Numbered from the stretch's first letter, positions 13,241-25,688 are shown. The stretch: 64,000 bases of DNA from Helopsaltes ochotensis (GCA_013400155.1 VXBM01000056.1:1651731-1715730), one strand, 5' to 3'. Numbers and translations: made by a program. Notes: generated by a model from the letters alone, not told the origin.

Positions 13241-15309
13241 ATAGTCCTGTCCAGCGAAGTAACAAGGTTGCTTTATAGTGCAGGAACCCTCTTTGGTGGG
13301 TGATACTGAAGGCACATGGCCTTGTGATTCCTTTGGCTGAAGTGTCTTTTGCTATTGCTTTTCTGTTGACTTTGAAGCCAGAATAGTAAGTGTCCAAATA
13401 AAAACTGGTAACGCCTGTTAATTTTGCACCAGGGTTGAAGTGGTGGAAAAAGGCTACATTACATAGAAACAGGCAGTTGGTTACACAGGGCTATTGGTTT
13501 TGGTCTTGAAAAAAGTCCCCCTTCAGGCAGTGGAGATTTCTACCTTGAGTGTGATGGTGCAACACCCAATGAAATCTGACTGGTGAATGATTTATTGCAA
13601 CGCTGACAAGAAAAAACTTACCTACCACAGGCTACGTTGATAGAGGACAATGATATTTCATTGCAGTTTCTTCCCTGAAAAGCTATAGTGGCATTGATGT
13701 TTTATAGTTTATATGTTGCTTCATCAGTTTGGGCAGCTCATGTCATGGAAGGGAAATGTGTAGAGATTGCTTGTTTTCAAACACTAATGCCTATGGACAC
13801 ATTTTTTGCAATGAGGAAAAGCAGTGAAGAAACAAGCTATTTAGACAATCATGTTCACAGCCAGATTTCTCCCTTTTTCTGTCTAGGCTCTATTTTGCCA
13901 ACTATACATTTTCTTAAGTGGTTCAAGGAAAAGCAGTAGAAACAGCAGCAACAGAGTCTATGTAAAATACACATTTGTGTTCTAAAAATCAGTGTAACAT
14001 GTATTTTAATCTAAACTTCAGTGGTATTTTTCTTTGCCTCTCCTTTCCTATTTTCTCTCTGTTTGGTGCCATCCCAGAAGTGTAAGGCCCAGAATTCTCA
14101 CTATGGAACGGGGGAGAATTCTATAAGTGACCATTATATGGAAATTGCATGGCATAGTATACCAGATCATAGGTGATTTGCTCAAGCATAAACAAGTTGA
14201 AAGGATCTGATGATAATTTTGAGGAAAAAAACCTGAACTCTACCATGATTATGGGAGACTTTGTATTGGAGGATCTTGAACAGGATAGTTTCTGGTGTCC
14301 TGGTGTACTGTGAAGAAACACAGACCTCGAAGAGTGCTGGGCTGGGTTTCCTCTGGAGACCTTGGTGTATCCTGGTGTTCCCATACCCCGAGAAGGGCCC
14401 CTATGGCCTGGGCTGTAGCTGTTTTCTGAAGTGATGAAGCTGAACAAACATGCTAAATATACCTTAAGTTGGCTTGTGTGTAACCAGCACTTCTCAGAGG
14501 ACAGTCTGCATTTCCATCAGTTCCTGGATGTTGAACCTGGTTGGTTTGCTCTAGATTTTATTTCTGTGGTTGGATCTGACAGCTACAGAACAGCTGAGTG
14601 TGATGCCCCATATCCTTGCAGTGAGGGCCAGTGTGAACACGTCACACCCGTGACTGGCAAACTGGACTCCTCTGCTCTCCAGTGGCCCAAGTCACTCTTG
14701 TTTTGAAGCATTTAAATTTAATTAGACTTGAACTTTTTGAACCATTTCTTCACAATATACTCATAAAACACAGTCTGTTCTGGCTGTTTATGTTCGTTCC
14801 TGTGTCTTGTGTGTTTGGATGAGAAGCTCTGAGTAGGTGGCTGTGCTTTCTCCCTCCTAGACTCTGGCTCAGCAGGGTGCTGGCAAAATATTTGGTGGTG
14901 CTTTCAAGACTTGCTGCACAAGGACGAGCAGGTGTATGCCCAGGTAGATGCAGCCCAGGCTGACTGATCCAGGAGGACTTCTCACTCTTGTGGCAAGGGA
15001 GGAGGTCAGCTTCTGCGCTGCAGCTTGTTGTGCTTAGCTCAGTTTAGGTATCAAATGGTGAGACTTCCTCCTGCTGTAATCTGTGTAAAGACAGAGTGAG
15101 AGAGCAGCCAGGCCTTCTTGACCTGGGAGTTGTACGTGCAGGTGTCAGCCTACCTGATTTCTCTGCTTAGGAAGCAAGACAAGGAGAAGTTTGTGCTGCA
15201 CAACAACAGATTGAACTGAGTGGGTTCAAGGTGCTTGGGAGGACTCTGGTATCTTTGTGGGCAATGTTTATCATGCCAGCAGATGTCTTTAGGGTTCCCA
15301 ATGCCTTGC
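13237..15309. other. Non-coding sequence between the poly(T) tract and the LTR
   Basis: About 2 kb with only short, unrecognisable open frames (108 codons at most). The first ~490 bases could be a retroposed insert on the minus strand if the flanking 10-bp repeats are real target duplications. No identifiable source gene. Confidence 0.5.
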
Positions 15310-15625
15310 TATCTTTGAATATTCTCGGTTACATATCACAAATCCATTTGCCATCTGTTGAAACTGGTTGGGGAGGTTTTTGTTTCTCTTTATCTCTTGT
15401 ATAACCCATTCCTCATACCTCCAGGGCGAAGGGGGTGGGTGTCTTTCTGTTAATGGGCCAACTGTTAAAACCAGGTGGAGCAGTGTTCCTTATCTCTTCC
15501 ACGACCCGTCCTCCCTCCAGGGGTATATCTGCTGTTAATGGACCATTAAGGCTCACTGCACAACATTACATCATCCCATTGTGAGGTGCACCACCCAGTG
15601 GGAGGAGCCAAGAATTTCTGCCGGG

Positions 15626-15631
15626 ATAAAA
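15626..15631 (+). promoter_or_regulatory. TATA-like box of the solo LTR
   Basis: ATAAAA in a GC-flanked context, placed between the U3 repeats and the polyadenylation signal. It would set the U3/R border about 25-30 bases downstream. Present-day activity is unknown. Confidence 0.6.
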
Positions 15632-15928
15632 GCCTGGCCTTCACAACACCGGACAGCCTGTTTTCCACTGGATTCCCAGAGGAGCCTGTTTTTTTTTTCT
15701 ACTGGAATCCTCAGAGGAAGATCAGTCCCATCTTGCCACCACTGGACCCTTCTGCAGGATCATCTCTACTCCAACAGAATCACGTCTGTTACTCCAGGAG
15801 GACTTGTTTGGACCACTCCCAACACCTTGACCAGGGTGTCAGGTCATATTCTGACTCTGTCTGTGTTTCTCAGATTTGTTTGTTCATTTGTTTGCTTTAC
15901 TACGTTTGTATTTATTTTTAATATTCCT

Positions 15929-15934
15929 AGTAAA
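15929..15934 (+). terminator. Polyadenylation-signal variant of the solo LTR
   Basis: AGTAAA, a known variant of AATAAA, sits about 150 bases before the LTR end, where an R/U5 border is expected. Confidence 0.5.
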
Positions 15935-16589
15935 GAACTGCTGTTCCTATTCCCAAATCTTTGCCTGAAAGCCCTTAATTGCAAAATTATAATAATTTGG
16001 AAGGGAGGGAGTTCACATTGTCCATTCTAAGGGAAGCTGTAGCTTTCCCTGGCAGACACCTGTCTTTCCAAACCAAGACACTTGCAGTGCTGAGTAGGAG
16101 TACATTGACAGTGAAGAAGAGGAGTGTATTCTCCAGGGAATCTCTTTTATTTCCTGTAATGGCTTGAATTCCTTTTGGACACACCTGTCTTACCAGACCA
16201 TGTTATACTTCAGAAGAAAGGAGCCTTTCCTCAGTGTTGCCTGAGGTTCTCTGACCTAGGGGATGCTACGGCATCATCCTTTCAGCTTCTCTAAGGTTGG
16301 CTGCAGGATAAATCTGGTTTGCTCTGGAGTTTCATAATCATGAAATCAGCAGTGATACTGAGCTGGTGGAATTTTTCAAAGAGGACAAATAGCAGTAGTC
16401 TTTCCATTTCTCTTTAATCAGATAGCCTGTTCTGAGAGAGGCTGTGAGCTGGTAAACTGATATGCAGTGGCTGAGACAGACCAAAAATGATACAGCTGCG
16501 AATTACTGATTAGTTTTTGAAAAACCAGTTCTTTGTGGTGTGTAAAATAAATTGTCTCTGTGTGATGGTATTGGGATGCTGTTGATCAT

Positions 16590-16860
16590 GCAATAACTGC
16601 CTTCACAAGCCTGAGTTTTCATTTTAAAAGGCATCATTGTCTGTTAAATATTTGGGCATTCGTATTCTCCCTGGGTTGATCAGCTATTTGAAATGCATTA
16701 TCTCACAGTGCTGCCACAATTAAAGAATGGCATGCTCAGGTGAAAGGGTTTGTCTGTTTCATAGATTGGAGAGATATGCTTAGTGAAAATGAACATCCTC
16801 CCAAGGTTAAATTAGCTATTTAAAGCTCTCCAATTACAATCTTGGATGGAAGGGTTTGTT
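16590..16860. promoter_or_regulatory. Candidate conserved noncoding element
   Basis: Complex, AT-rich, repeat-free sequence with motifs typical of vertebrate enhancers: SOX-like ACAAT (for example near 16719 and 16834) and homeodomain-like TAAT/ATTA cores. It ends at a T-run. Conservation cannot be seen from one sequence, so this is a pattern-based suggestion only. Confidence 0.25.
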
Positions 16861-18689
16861 TTTTTTTTTTTTAACATGGATAAGAGTTAGCAGAGGACAA
16901 ATGACATAATTGGAGGGGGAGACAGAGACTTCATACGTGCTTTCTTCTAAAAGAGTGAGAGGGAGAAGACAATGCCAGGGAACTGCCTTCGGGTCTTAGT
17001 GCTTTCTGGTTGCTTTTATCTCAAGCAGACTTTGCAAGTTGGGAAAGAAAGAAAGAAGAGTAAGTATTTGTGTAAAAATGTCCTGTGACTTCTCCCAGGT
17101 GCGCTATATGGGGCTTGATGCTATCTGGCCTTTTTTGTAAAAAAGTGACTCTCATACTGGGATATATAAATAGTCTAATTTTCACATGTAGCGCAAGAGA
17201 ATGTATTAACTGGTGAGCTGAACTGACATAGTCCTTTGTGCACAAGTTATAACAACTTAAAAGAAAATTACACTCATAGCAAGAGAATGCACTCTGTTTA
17301 AATTAGATAAGGAGATTATGACAGAAAAAGATCATAAAGGGGGTTTTAAACTAGCCACTGAAATAAATGCATGACTTCAAACTTTGTCCTGCCAGAATTT
17401 ATTAATAAAACACAACGAGGCTTTTGGAATACAATGAAGACCTCTTCCTTTGAAGGTTACAGTGTAATTTGTGTAATTGTGTTTGTATAATTTGACTTCA
17501 AGATCTGTCCTTGTAATTTGGTAAACTGCAGATCTTGCTGCAATCTGCTGCATTTTTCTTGTGCCTCACATTGACACATCTAATTGCCTCATAAGTATAT
17601 ACTCTGTTTAAAGCCATTGCACTGCCCTCTGGACCTTGAAAGATTCATCTTCTGGTCTGTAATGATAATCTGTGTGTGGATCTTATCTGTGCAGCATCTG
17701 GCCACCTTTGCTTGCTCCCTTAGTGAGCACACACAGCTAATAGCCGTTCTGAATAACCTCGGTTTACGACCACACAGCTGAAGAGAGCTTGCTGCTATAT
17801 GATGCCTTAATTTCTCCCAGCTGCAGAATGCCTCCTCTTGGCAGGGGAGCCAGAACACGGAGTCACAGGCGTCTTCTTGGAGCTGGCTGATCCTTGCTGA
17901 GAAATCCCTCTTCGCCGTGTGTGTGGCACAGTTTCAGCCAGAGGTGTGCTCGGGGTGCTCTCTGCTGGAATGGGGTGTGAGCAGCTTTGGCCAAGGTAGT
18001 GATGGGTGTTGGTAGGATGTGTGTGTAATTCTGCATGCATTACTCCAATGATACTCTTATTAAATGGGGTTTAAACCCTTGGGTTTTCTCAATACAAAGT
18101 GGGTGCTGAGATGTGTTAGACTTTGGAAAAAGGTACCATTTTGGTGCTACTTTTCTGTAGGCAAACAATGTTCTAAGGCATTAATGCTTTGTGTTGGGTT
18201 TGTTCACTTGGAGAGTCTGAGTTTGCTCTTGGCTGATGAAGCAGGAAGAAATTTTACATCTGGGGTAAAAGTTCAAAACACTGCTGAGGGAGACAAAACC
18301 AAATTGGATAAGAGATGCCTGTGGGAGAGTTGAGGGCAGAGAGTCGTGTTGAGGAGTTGAGTCACTGAACTCTGAGTGCAGGCAAAGCTAATTTAGAGAT
18401 GGGGTTTTGTTGTCTTACAGTAATTTCTCCAATGGCTTTACACAGCAGGGCCTGAAGAAATGGCTGTTGTCAAAACCATTGGAAACTTAACATGTCTTTG
18501 AATCTTAAAATTACAGGGGTTTTTTGCCTAATTATTTAGGAAAGACACCTCTTCACATATGTATTGATTCTTAAATGAATGGTATGAGACTTGAAAAGAA
18601 ATAGTGTAATTTACAACTTATTTCTGTGTCCTTGGATTGAAATATATGTAGAGTTCACAGCAGAAGACGTTGAGTGAAGTTATACAAGC

Positions 18690-18911
18690 TTAATAAAAAT
18701 AAACCTATACATGACTTTGCATAAATGGGGGAAAATCAAAGGACTAACGAATTTGCATAGATAACATTTGAATTGTTAATTCATATTGCACTTCATTGCA
18801 AGGATGTAATTTTTAATTAAGAATAAAATGTGGTAGATATTTTAAATGGGAAATGATTATAATTGCAGATGGAAATTGAGGTAATGAGAACTGGTTTAAT
18901 TAATTGTTAAC
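18690..18911. promoter_or_regulatory. Candidate conserved noncoding element with POU and homeodomain motifs
   Basis: It contains a perfect octamer-core ATTTGCAT at 18751-18758 and repeated TTAATTAA-type homeodomain cores around 18812 and 18896. The block is dense in such sites compared with its flanks. No coding potential. Function is inferred. Confidence 0.3.
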
Positions 18912-21894
18912 GTTCTTCTATTTTGGTTTTTTTTTAAGGCTTGTGGTCTGTGGACATGACATATGTTTTGTAGATGTGTGTATTTAAACATACAGTGATT
19001 AAGGCATGAAGTGTTGGCAGCAAACACAGCTTTGGTCTTAAGCTGTACGTGTTGCTTGAAAGGCTCTGGGTGGATGGACATTAAGGAATTTTGGTAGGCT
19101 GATTTTGGTGTTTGTAGGATTGGTATGAAACTGAGGTAAAATAACTATTTCCAAAATGTCCTTTTTGAGCCATAATTATCTTTCACAGTGGATTTCACAG
19201 ATGATACAGATACTTCACTGGAGAAACTGAGGTCACGTTTGTCCCCAGTAACCTTTGCCTATAAAGTTTCCCATTGATGAATATGACAGCACTGGCCTGA
19301 ATTGAACTCCCCAAGGTTTTGTTGCTCTGCTGTGCTCGGTCTGTGATTACCTGACACGGCCCTTCAGGAAGCTGTGGGCAGCCCTTGGTAGAGCTGAGCA
19401 GATCCCTGCCTGCCAGAGAGGGGAGGAGAACCTGAGTGAGCAGCTCCTGACATGGAAAATCCTCCAAGTGTGGGTGAGGGTGCTCCGGAGGGCAGCGTGT
19501 ACAGGCAGGGGAAGAAGGAAGATGGAGCTGCTGGAGGCAGAGGAACGGCAGGCGTGTGTCAGAGCTGTTGTGCTGTGTCCCACAGGTGCCTCACACACAT
19601 GGACAGCGTGGATGCTCCCGCTGCTGGAGAAGGTCCTTCGGCCCCATGTGTGGCCCCAGAGCATGGCACGCTGTCATTTCTTCTTCTCAAGGTCCCTGAA
19701 GATTTACAGCCTTCTGTTTAGGGAAATGCAGCTCGAAAAGCTACAGAACAGCCCTTTCCTATTCAGCTCTGACACTGAGGTAAAGAAAAATACTTGAGAA
19801 GATTCCTTAGAAGAGAGGTACTTGTGTCATTTGAAAACTTGGTAAACTTATTTATCAAGCTTAGACTTCTACGTTCAAAAAGGATTTTGAAGTGAACAAA
19901 ATTAGTGTTGCCACTTACGTTAAGAAGCACGTATGATGTCTCTGTCATCTTTGGTTGCAGAGGGACTTGGAAAAAACTACAATTAGCACTAATTGGCGTT
20001 GTGTCTGAATCTTCTGTCTGTTGGTGTGAGAATGGACCCTTGAAATGATTGGCAGGAACTACCTGCCTGCTCTAATTCCCTCAAGAGCTGTTCTGTTGCA
20101 TTGCAGCGCATCACAAATGAAATGAGTGTTTACCAGAAGCGGTCAGCTAACGTGCCTGAATTATCCATGCAGCACAGATGCTGAAACTCAGTGCCAGTTA
20201 CTTAATGTGCTGGGTACTTGTAGCTGTAATAATGATGGAGTACTTTTTTTTTTTGTGAGAACTCTAGAGTTTTGACTCCTGCAGAGTTCATTGCTCTGTG
20301 ATGCTCCACAGAATGAGAGGAAGAGATCTGTCTCTGCAAAGCAGTTGTCTAACCTTTTCAGTATGTGGGGGTGTTTCCTTAAATTTTGGATTTTTTGCCT
20401 TGTCACTTGGAAAGCGGCGTTGCACCTGAAATCTAGCTTCTTATCCATGCTGGTCATGGGAGAAAATTTGCCAAATTAGATGAAAGCTACATATGTAGAA
20501 GGACACATCCCTGCTTGGTTTTGGATATATATAACAGGAACCTAAAGAGTAAACTAATATTCAGTAAAATGATAAAAGAATTTACTTGAATGGCAATGTA
20601 GTGGGCTTTTTTTCCCCATCTGAAGTGTGCAACCAGAGATATGAAGTATGTTAATGTCACTAGGGTAATACACAGCTGATAGCAGTGCAGTCGTTTGCAT
20701 TTCTTCCCCTTACGTTGTGTTTCTTATTTTTCCCCTGAAGCACATGTGTTGGGAATTGAAAATGTAGTTTGCCTATTCTACACTGGCAGTAATCTTACAA
20801 TTTTTTTAATGTAAAAAATGAGTCCACAAACAGGAGCAGCCACTGATGTATGGGGCTATTGATGGAAATTGAATTTGCAAAGGGAAAATGGGATTTGGTT
20901 GTAGTCTGAAATGATAATGATGTAGCCCAAATGGATTTGTAATGGTCATTCATTCATTTTTTTTCTGCAATTTTGTGGTTTGACAAAGCATTTATGCAGG
21001 TGACTGTGAAAGTAGTCTAGGTTCACTCTGTGTGGGAGTAACTGCTAATGGCAGATAAAAGTATGCAAGGTCTGAGCTTAAGCCTGTGCCCACAGACTTC
21101 AACAGGGGAAGGATGGAATGCTGTGATTTTTTTTTTTTTTTTTACTAAGAGGGGAAAAGTGGTTGGGGATAGTGCTTCTTTGAGATCTAAGAAATAATGA
21201 AGGCAAAACATACCTTGACATAATTCTTAGAAATGTATGGACTTGAAATATCAACCTATGAGTGCTTTATGTAGCACAGCAAATGTATGAGAGACTTTGT
21301 ACCGTGTCTGGATAAGCACAGACCTGGCCCTGAAGAATTTCCAGTCCAACTATGATTAAACTACTGTGCATTACATGGAGCTGTTGGGTTAGCTGTACCT
21401 GTGTGACAATCTCCACCAGCCTATAGTCTGAATTTGGGGCTGCCAGTGGACTGCAGAATTTTTGGTTTATATCCTGGGTGCAGTTTTATGTGCCTTATGA
21501 TAACATCTGTATTGTTCTGATTTCAGTGGAGCTCTGTCTTCCCTCTTGTGAAAGCAAAAGAATGGCATGCCAGTGTTCATATGGTCAGAATAAACTAGTG
21601 GTGACAGGAAAATGATAATTTAATGGTGTGGATGGATTTTTGGCTTTGTTTTCATCTTGTTTCTATTTTTTCCTTCTTTTTATAGACCAGTGAACGTCAC
21701 ACTTGTAAACTGCCTTCCATTTTAACCAGAGTATAGTCCTTGTTAAATGTTGTATAATTTAAAAGTATGAATAGAAATAATTATGGAGTATGGGAAAAAG
21801 TGCTTTTGGCTGTATAAATATATCCTTTTTTATAATTCCATTTAAAATCATTACGGCCAGTGGTTGAGATGCAAAGGCCCATGTGTACATGCCC

Positions 21895-21955
21895 ATGTGA
21901 TGGACTCTGCTGATCCATGTGGGTCCCTTCCAGTGCAGAGCATTCTGTGGATCTG
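21895..21955 (+). mobile_element. CR1 3'-end fragment
   Basis: The string CTGCTGATCCATGTGGGTCC, then CTTCCAGTGCAGAGCATTCTG, matches the usual layout of a CR1 3' terminus: a GATGATCC-like motif, GGGTCCCTTCCA, then an ATTCTGTG-type end. Sequence upstream is too degraded to extend the element. A severely 5'-truncated copy is typical of CR1. Confidence 0.55.
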
Positions 21956-22257
21956 CTCTCCAGCTGCAAAAGACAAGAAAGGAGCATGTGGGGAAAACAG
22001 GGCTCTGATTTACCTGTAGTTAGTATTGCCCCTGTTTTCATCGTGCCACTGATTAAAGCTGGAGCTTTCTGAACAGGAGCTTGGCTTTAATGCTCCTCGG
22101 GAGCCCTTGTGGGGCTGTCCTGGGGGCGAGCAGGGCCGGCTGGAGCTGCAGGAAATCACCCATTGTGAGCAGCAGCCCTCAAGTATTTCCTGCAGTGTAA
22201 CTTCAGCTGTTTAGGCTACAGGCCTTACTGCCTCCGTACTTTTCTTTTTGAATTCTT

Positions 22258-22259
<2 letters not shown>

Positions 22260-22303
<44 letters not shown>
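22260..22303. repeat. Poly(T) tract of 44 T
   Basis: An uninterrupted run of 44 T, the second long homopolymer in the window. The 10-mer TTGAATTCTT occurs just before it (22248-22257) and again at 23287-23296. This might be a target duplication of a minus-strand retroposed insert, but the match is AT-rich and separated from the tract by two bases, so chance is plausible. Confidence 0.9.
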
Positions 22304-22305
<2 letters not shown>

Positions 22306-22771
22306 CACTCTGTGAATGGTACCAATGCAGAAAAGGCTGTGAGCATCATAAATCTGTTTATTTTAATTGGCTTTGCCATCCTGAGAAGCTTAGGGCAGAA
22401 AGAGCCAGGTGGCTCAGAGGGCTGTGAGTGGGGATTGATTTGTTTTAAATATCAGTATTTGGAAGCTGCTGGTTTGTTTTAGAACCAAGCAGGCTGGCTT
22501 GGTTGGACATCCCGTTGGGGTGCACAGTCTGGGGCAGAGATGGCTCCGCTGGCAGCATCTGCAGACCTTTCCAGAGCCTGGAGTACTGCAGCACTATAAA
22601 TAGCATTAAGGGACAGCACTTCTCCCTATCTCCTTCCTCTGTGAATGACAGCAGCTTCTTTTTTGTTGTTGTTTGTCATAATTTAGGGTTGGCTACTAAA
22701 CAGGCTGATTTCTTCCCATGATGTAGTAATTCATGTTTCTGAAGCAGAGGTCTGAAACTACCTGGACTGTG

Positions 22772-22798
22772 ATATCACAGAATGGGTGAGGTTGAAAG
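22772..22798 (-). mobile_element. Possible CR1 3'-end remnant, minus strand
   Basis: ATCACAGAATGGGTGAGGTT followed by GAAAG closely resembles the reversed CR1 3' end, which typically starts ATCACAGAATGG(T)TGAGGTTGGAAGG in this orientation. The match fades after about 27 bases, so only the extreme end of an element could be present. Confidence 0.45.
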
Positions 22799-25688
22799 AT
22801 TTACACCAATTTGCACTTTCAACAAAATTAATCTCAGAGGGAGGTGGCCCCCTAAGAAGTAATTTTGCAGTTTCACCCTGGTGCAGTGAGTGCTGTGAAA
22901 GGGCAGGTGCCAGCAGCTGTGGAGGGGAGTTGCCACAGGGTCTGTGGGGTCCCTTCAGCAGCAGCAGAGTCGCAGGCATTGCTGGATGCCATGAGAACTC
23001 GCAGGTAAAACCAGCCTGTGACATTTTGACTTTGTGCCCAAGACACAGACAAGTAAATGTGGATAGAAGCATTGTGCTGTTGACTTTGGAGCAGGATCTC
23101 TTAGCTAATGTAGGAGAGACTCCTACTTTGTACTGTGAAGTTTCATATTTGGTGCCCAGCTGGGTGTGTGAGGTTGCAGCCATCAGTACTTTCGGTTTAG
23201 TGCTGTGTTCTTTTTATATTGACTCAACAGCCCATTTTTATTTCTTGGCTTTAACTCAGGAATGTGCTTAAACATGAACTTAACTCTTGAATTCTTTAAA
23301 TGTGTTATTGAATTGGAGCCAAAATGGTGAAAGTGAGAAGTTTCTCACTAAACAAGTAAATTACTGGTTTTTTGTTGTTGGTTGGTTTGGGGTTTTTTTC
23401 CTTCAAAAACTATAAGTAATTTTTTTCTGAAGACCAAGCAGGTGATTTATTGCTTGGTGTTCCCCTTTTAATTTGCAAAATGCTCATCTGTTGCTCTTAT
23501 AATGTGCTGCATGTACAGCTCAAATGTCCTTTCACACACTGCAAAGCAAGGAAATTGATGCATTAGCGCATCTACATTTCCTTGGGTCCAACTCCTGTGA
23601 AGTCTCTGGTTTGTTCCAAGTGAGGATGGTTTCTCTCCTGTCTCCTGCAGTTCTGTAGAGGTTCACACTGCTGCAGCTCTATTATGAAATCTTTTGCTGG
23701 TATGGTTTTAATAGGATGGACTTGTCAAATGTAGCCCAGTAATGTTTTGCTTGATCGATGGGAGTATTTTTATAGTGTCTCTGTGTATGTGCAGGTGTTT
23801 GCTTTGAATACTTTCATTCACTGGCCAAGAGTTTCAGTTGTTTTATTGGAAGTAGCAAGTATTTTTTGTCTTTTCCTTACTTAGCACCCACAGAAAACAT
23901 TATGTTCATGAAAGATTTACAATAGCAATCCATTAAGAGGAAGATGAAGGTTTTCCTCTAAAGAGAATCTGCAGAATGTCGTGCTGAAATGAGCCCTGTT
24001 TGCCAGCTGTTCTGTATGCACTGTTGCTGCCTCATACTGCAGGTTGAGAAGGTCCCTGTGATGTAATGCAGTGATAGCTTTGTGTGCAAAGCTGCTTGGA
24101 ACAATCTGAGTCAACAGGAAAGCACTATCTTCTTAAGGCTGGTGACATACAAGTTTTGTGATCTCGGGTATGAAGGAGATAGAAAGGGCAAGGGTTTACT
24201 GTAGATTCTCTAGAAGGCGTGTAGAGTTCTTGAAGCAGTAATAAATGGCAGATTGAAATTGATCTCTGTGAGACTTCCAGTGTTAACCAGTGGTACAGAA
24301 GTAAATGACTCTTTTTTGGCCGCTGCATCAAATGGATCATGTTGTATCATGGTGTCAAGACACAGCTTTACCTGAAAATTTCAGCTATTTCTGAGCCTTT
24401 CTGGAGTGCCTCTGGAACAGTCAGCTAAACTGTAATGAATGACTGAATGACTATTTGTGTGTATACACACACACATCATCCTAATATAAGAGATAATGTT
24501 CTTGAAGACAAGATTAAGGATTCAGAGGAGCACTAAAAGCAGAAATATTTTTTTCTAAGTGAAGAGGAGATGAGTATTTATTATTTAAATGTTAAAATAA
24601 TAATTAATACTGCTAGGAGGTGGTAGGAGAAAAGCTGTCTGGTTCAGCTGGTACATATGAGCAGCTTTAAAACCACAATATGCCATGAATCACTTCCTTA
24701 AAGTGACAGAATTGCTTGGTGTGTTGCTACCAGTGGTGATCCCGCTGGCTTGGGTACTTTTCAGAGAACAAAGGGACAAATGTATTTATATATAGTCTTC
24801 AACAGTGGAGGGCAGCTGACTTTGTGGCTGCTAGATGGTCATGGTGATAGGCTGAGATAAGGAGCTCTTTGAATACAGAGCCTTGATCAAATTTCCCACC
24901 AGCCTAAACAGGCACACTTCTGCAGAACTCAGGGTAGTTCTGCCTGGTTTCACTGCTTCAGTCACTGCCAGGTGCCTTGCTCTGGGTGTGCAGGTATTGG
25001 CTGTCCTGAGTGGGGACATCCTTGGTGTTCTCTGATGCTGAAATACCATGGAATTGCACCGTGGGTTTCTGTGACCCCATATACCCTGGAATAGTTACAT
25101 GGAGAAGGGAAGTTTGTAAGAAATAAACATGGGGGATTTTTATAAACAGTGTTTTCAGTTTAACTGTTAAAACATTCTGTTTGGGTTTTAATTTCTTATA
25201 GATGAATGGTCCGTAGGAGATAATATAATAGTCATGTCCAGCACTATTATTACCCCAAAATCTCTTTCCTGCACTTCTGTTTTTCACAGGAAGGCTCAGA
25301 GGTTTAATCTACTTGGCCCAGCAATTGCTCAGAGAACTCTAATGAAAGTTTTTTTTTAAGTATGATGTACTAAGTAGGTTATATGTTTTGCTAGGCTCTA
25401 TAGTTTCCAGAGGAAAGAATTTCAATTTTATGAGTTCCCAAGTGCTTAAAATGTCCAGAATCTAATAGGGAAGGGGTTGGTTTTCTAGGGAAGGATAGAA
25501 CTTAGTCTATTATCTTCCAAGGATGAATAAAGCTATTCTATTTTTGTTCTGCCGCACTGGTGTTAAATTCATGAAATGCAAATCTGAAGTGTACGTACTG
25601 TGCATATTTGCCTTAACCTGGAAAAGAATAGCAGTTTATTACTAAGCACAGGACAATTTTTCAAGGTGCCAGTTTACATTCCTTTTGC

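Larger units (their letters stand above)
15310..16080 (+). mobile_element. Solo LTR of an avian endogenous retrovirus
   Basis: The segment has LTR architecture on the plus strand. A TATA-like ATAAAA lies at 15626-15631. The AGTAAA variant polyadenylation signal at 15929-15934 comes about 300 bases later, followed by a pyrimidine-rich stretch. The end is CAAACCAAGACA at 16080. In the U3 part, a roughly 60-70-base motif is imperfectly duplicated (15388-15460 and 15488-15545). The resemblance to LTRs common in passerine genomes is from memory. No primer-binding site or gag/pol sequence follows, so this is a solo LTR left by recombination between two LTRs. The left boundary is uncertain: 15310 gives a flanking 5-bp duplication (CTTGC at 15305-15309 and 16081-16085) but starts TA, whereas 15356 starts TG but has no duplication. 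Open frames inside it are not genes. Confidence 0.8.
16081..21894. other. Non-coding unique sequence with candidate conserved blocks
   Basis: No coding region is supported. Two AT-rich blocks (16590-16860 and 18690-18911) are listed separately as candidate regulatory elements. A GC-richer patch at about 19340-19720 produces overlapping open frames of 89-109 codons on both strands, but none resembles a protein family and none has exon-like limits. An 18-T run lies near 21126-21143. Confidence 0.55.

Noticed and set aside
13176..13397. 73-codon minus-strand frame ending in a polylysine run
   Set aside because: The lysines are the translated poly(A) strand. The rest resembles no known protein, so it is mentioned only as a possible retroposed fragment.
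15581..16030. Open frames of 149 and 111 codons
   Set aside because: They lie entirely inside the solo LTR, between its TATA-like box and 3' end, and are by-products of LTR sequence.
19340..19721. GC-richer patch with several open frames
   Set aside because: Frames are open on both strands and match nothing known. CpG density is far below that of the island at the window start.
22786..23271. 161-codon plus-strand open frame
   Set aside because: It starts inside a possible CR1 end, an antisense frame of 141 codons overlaps it, and no protein family is recognised.
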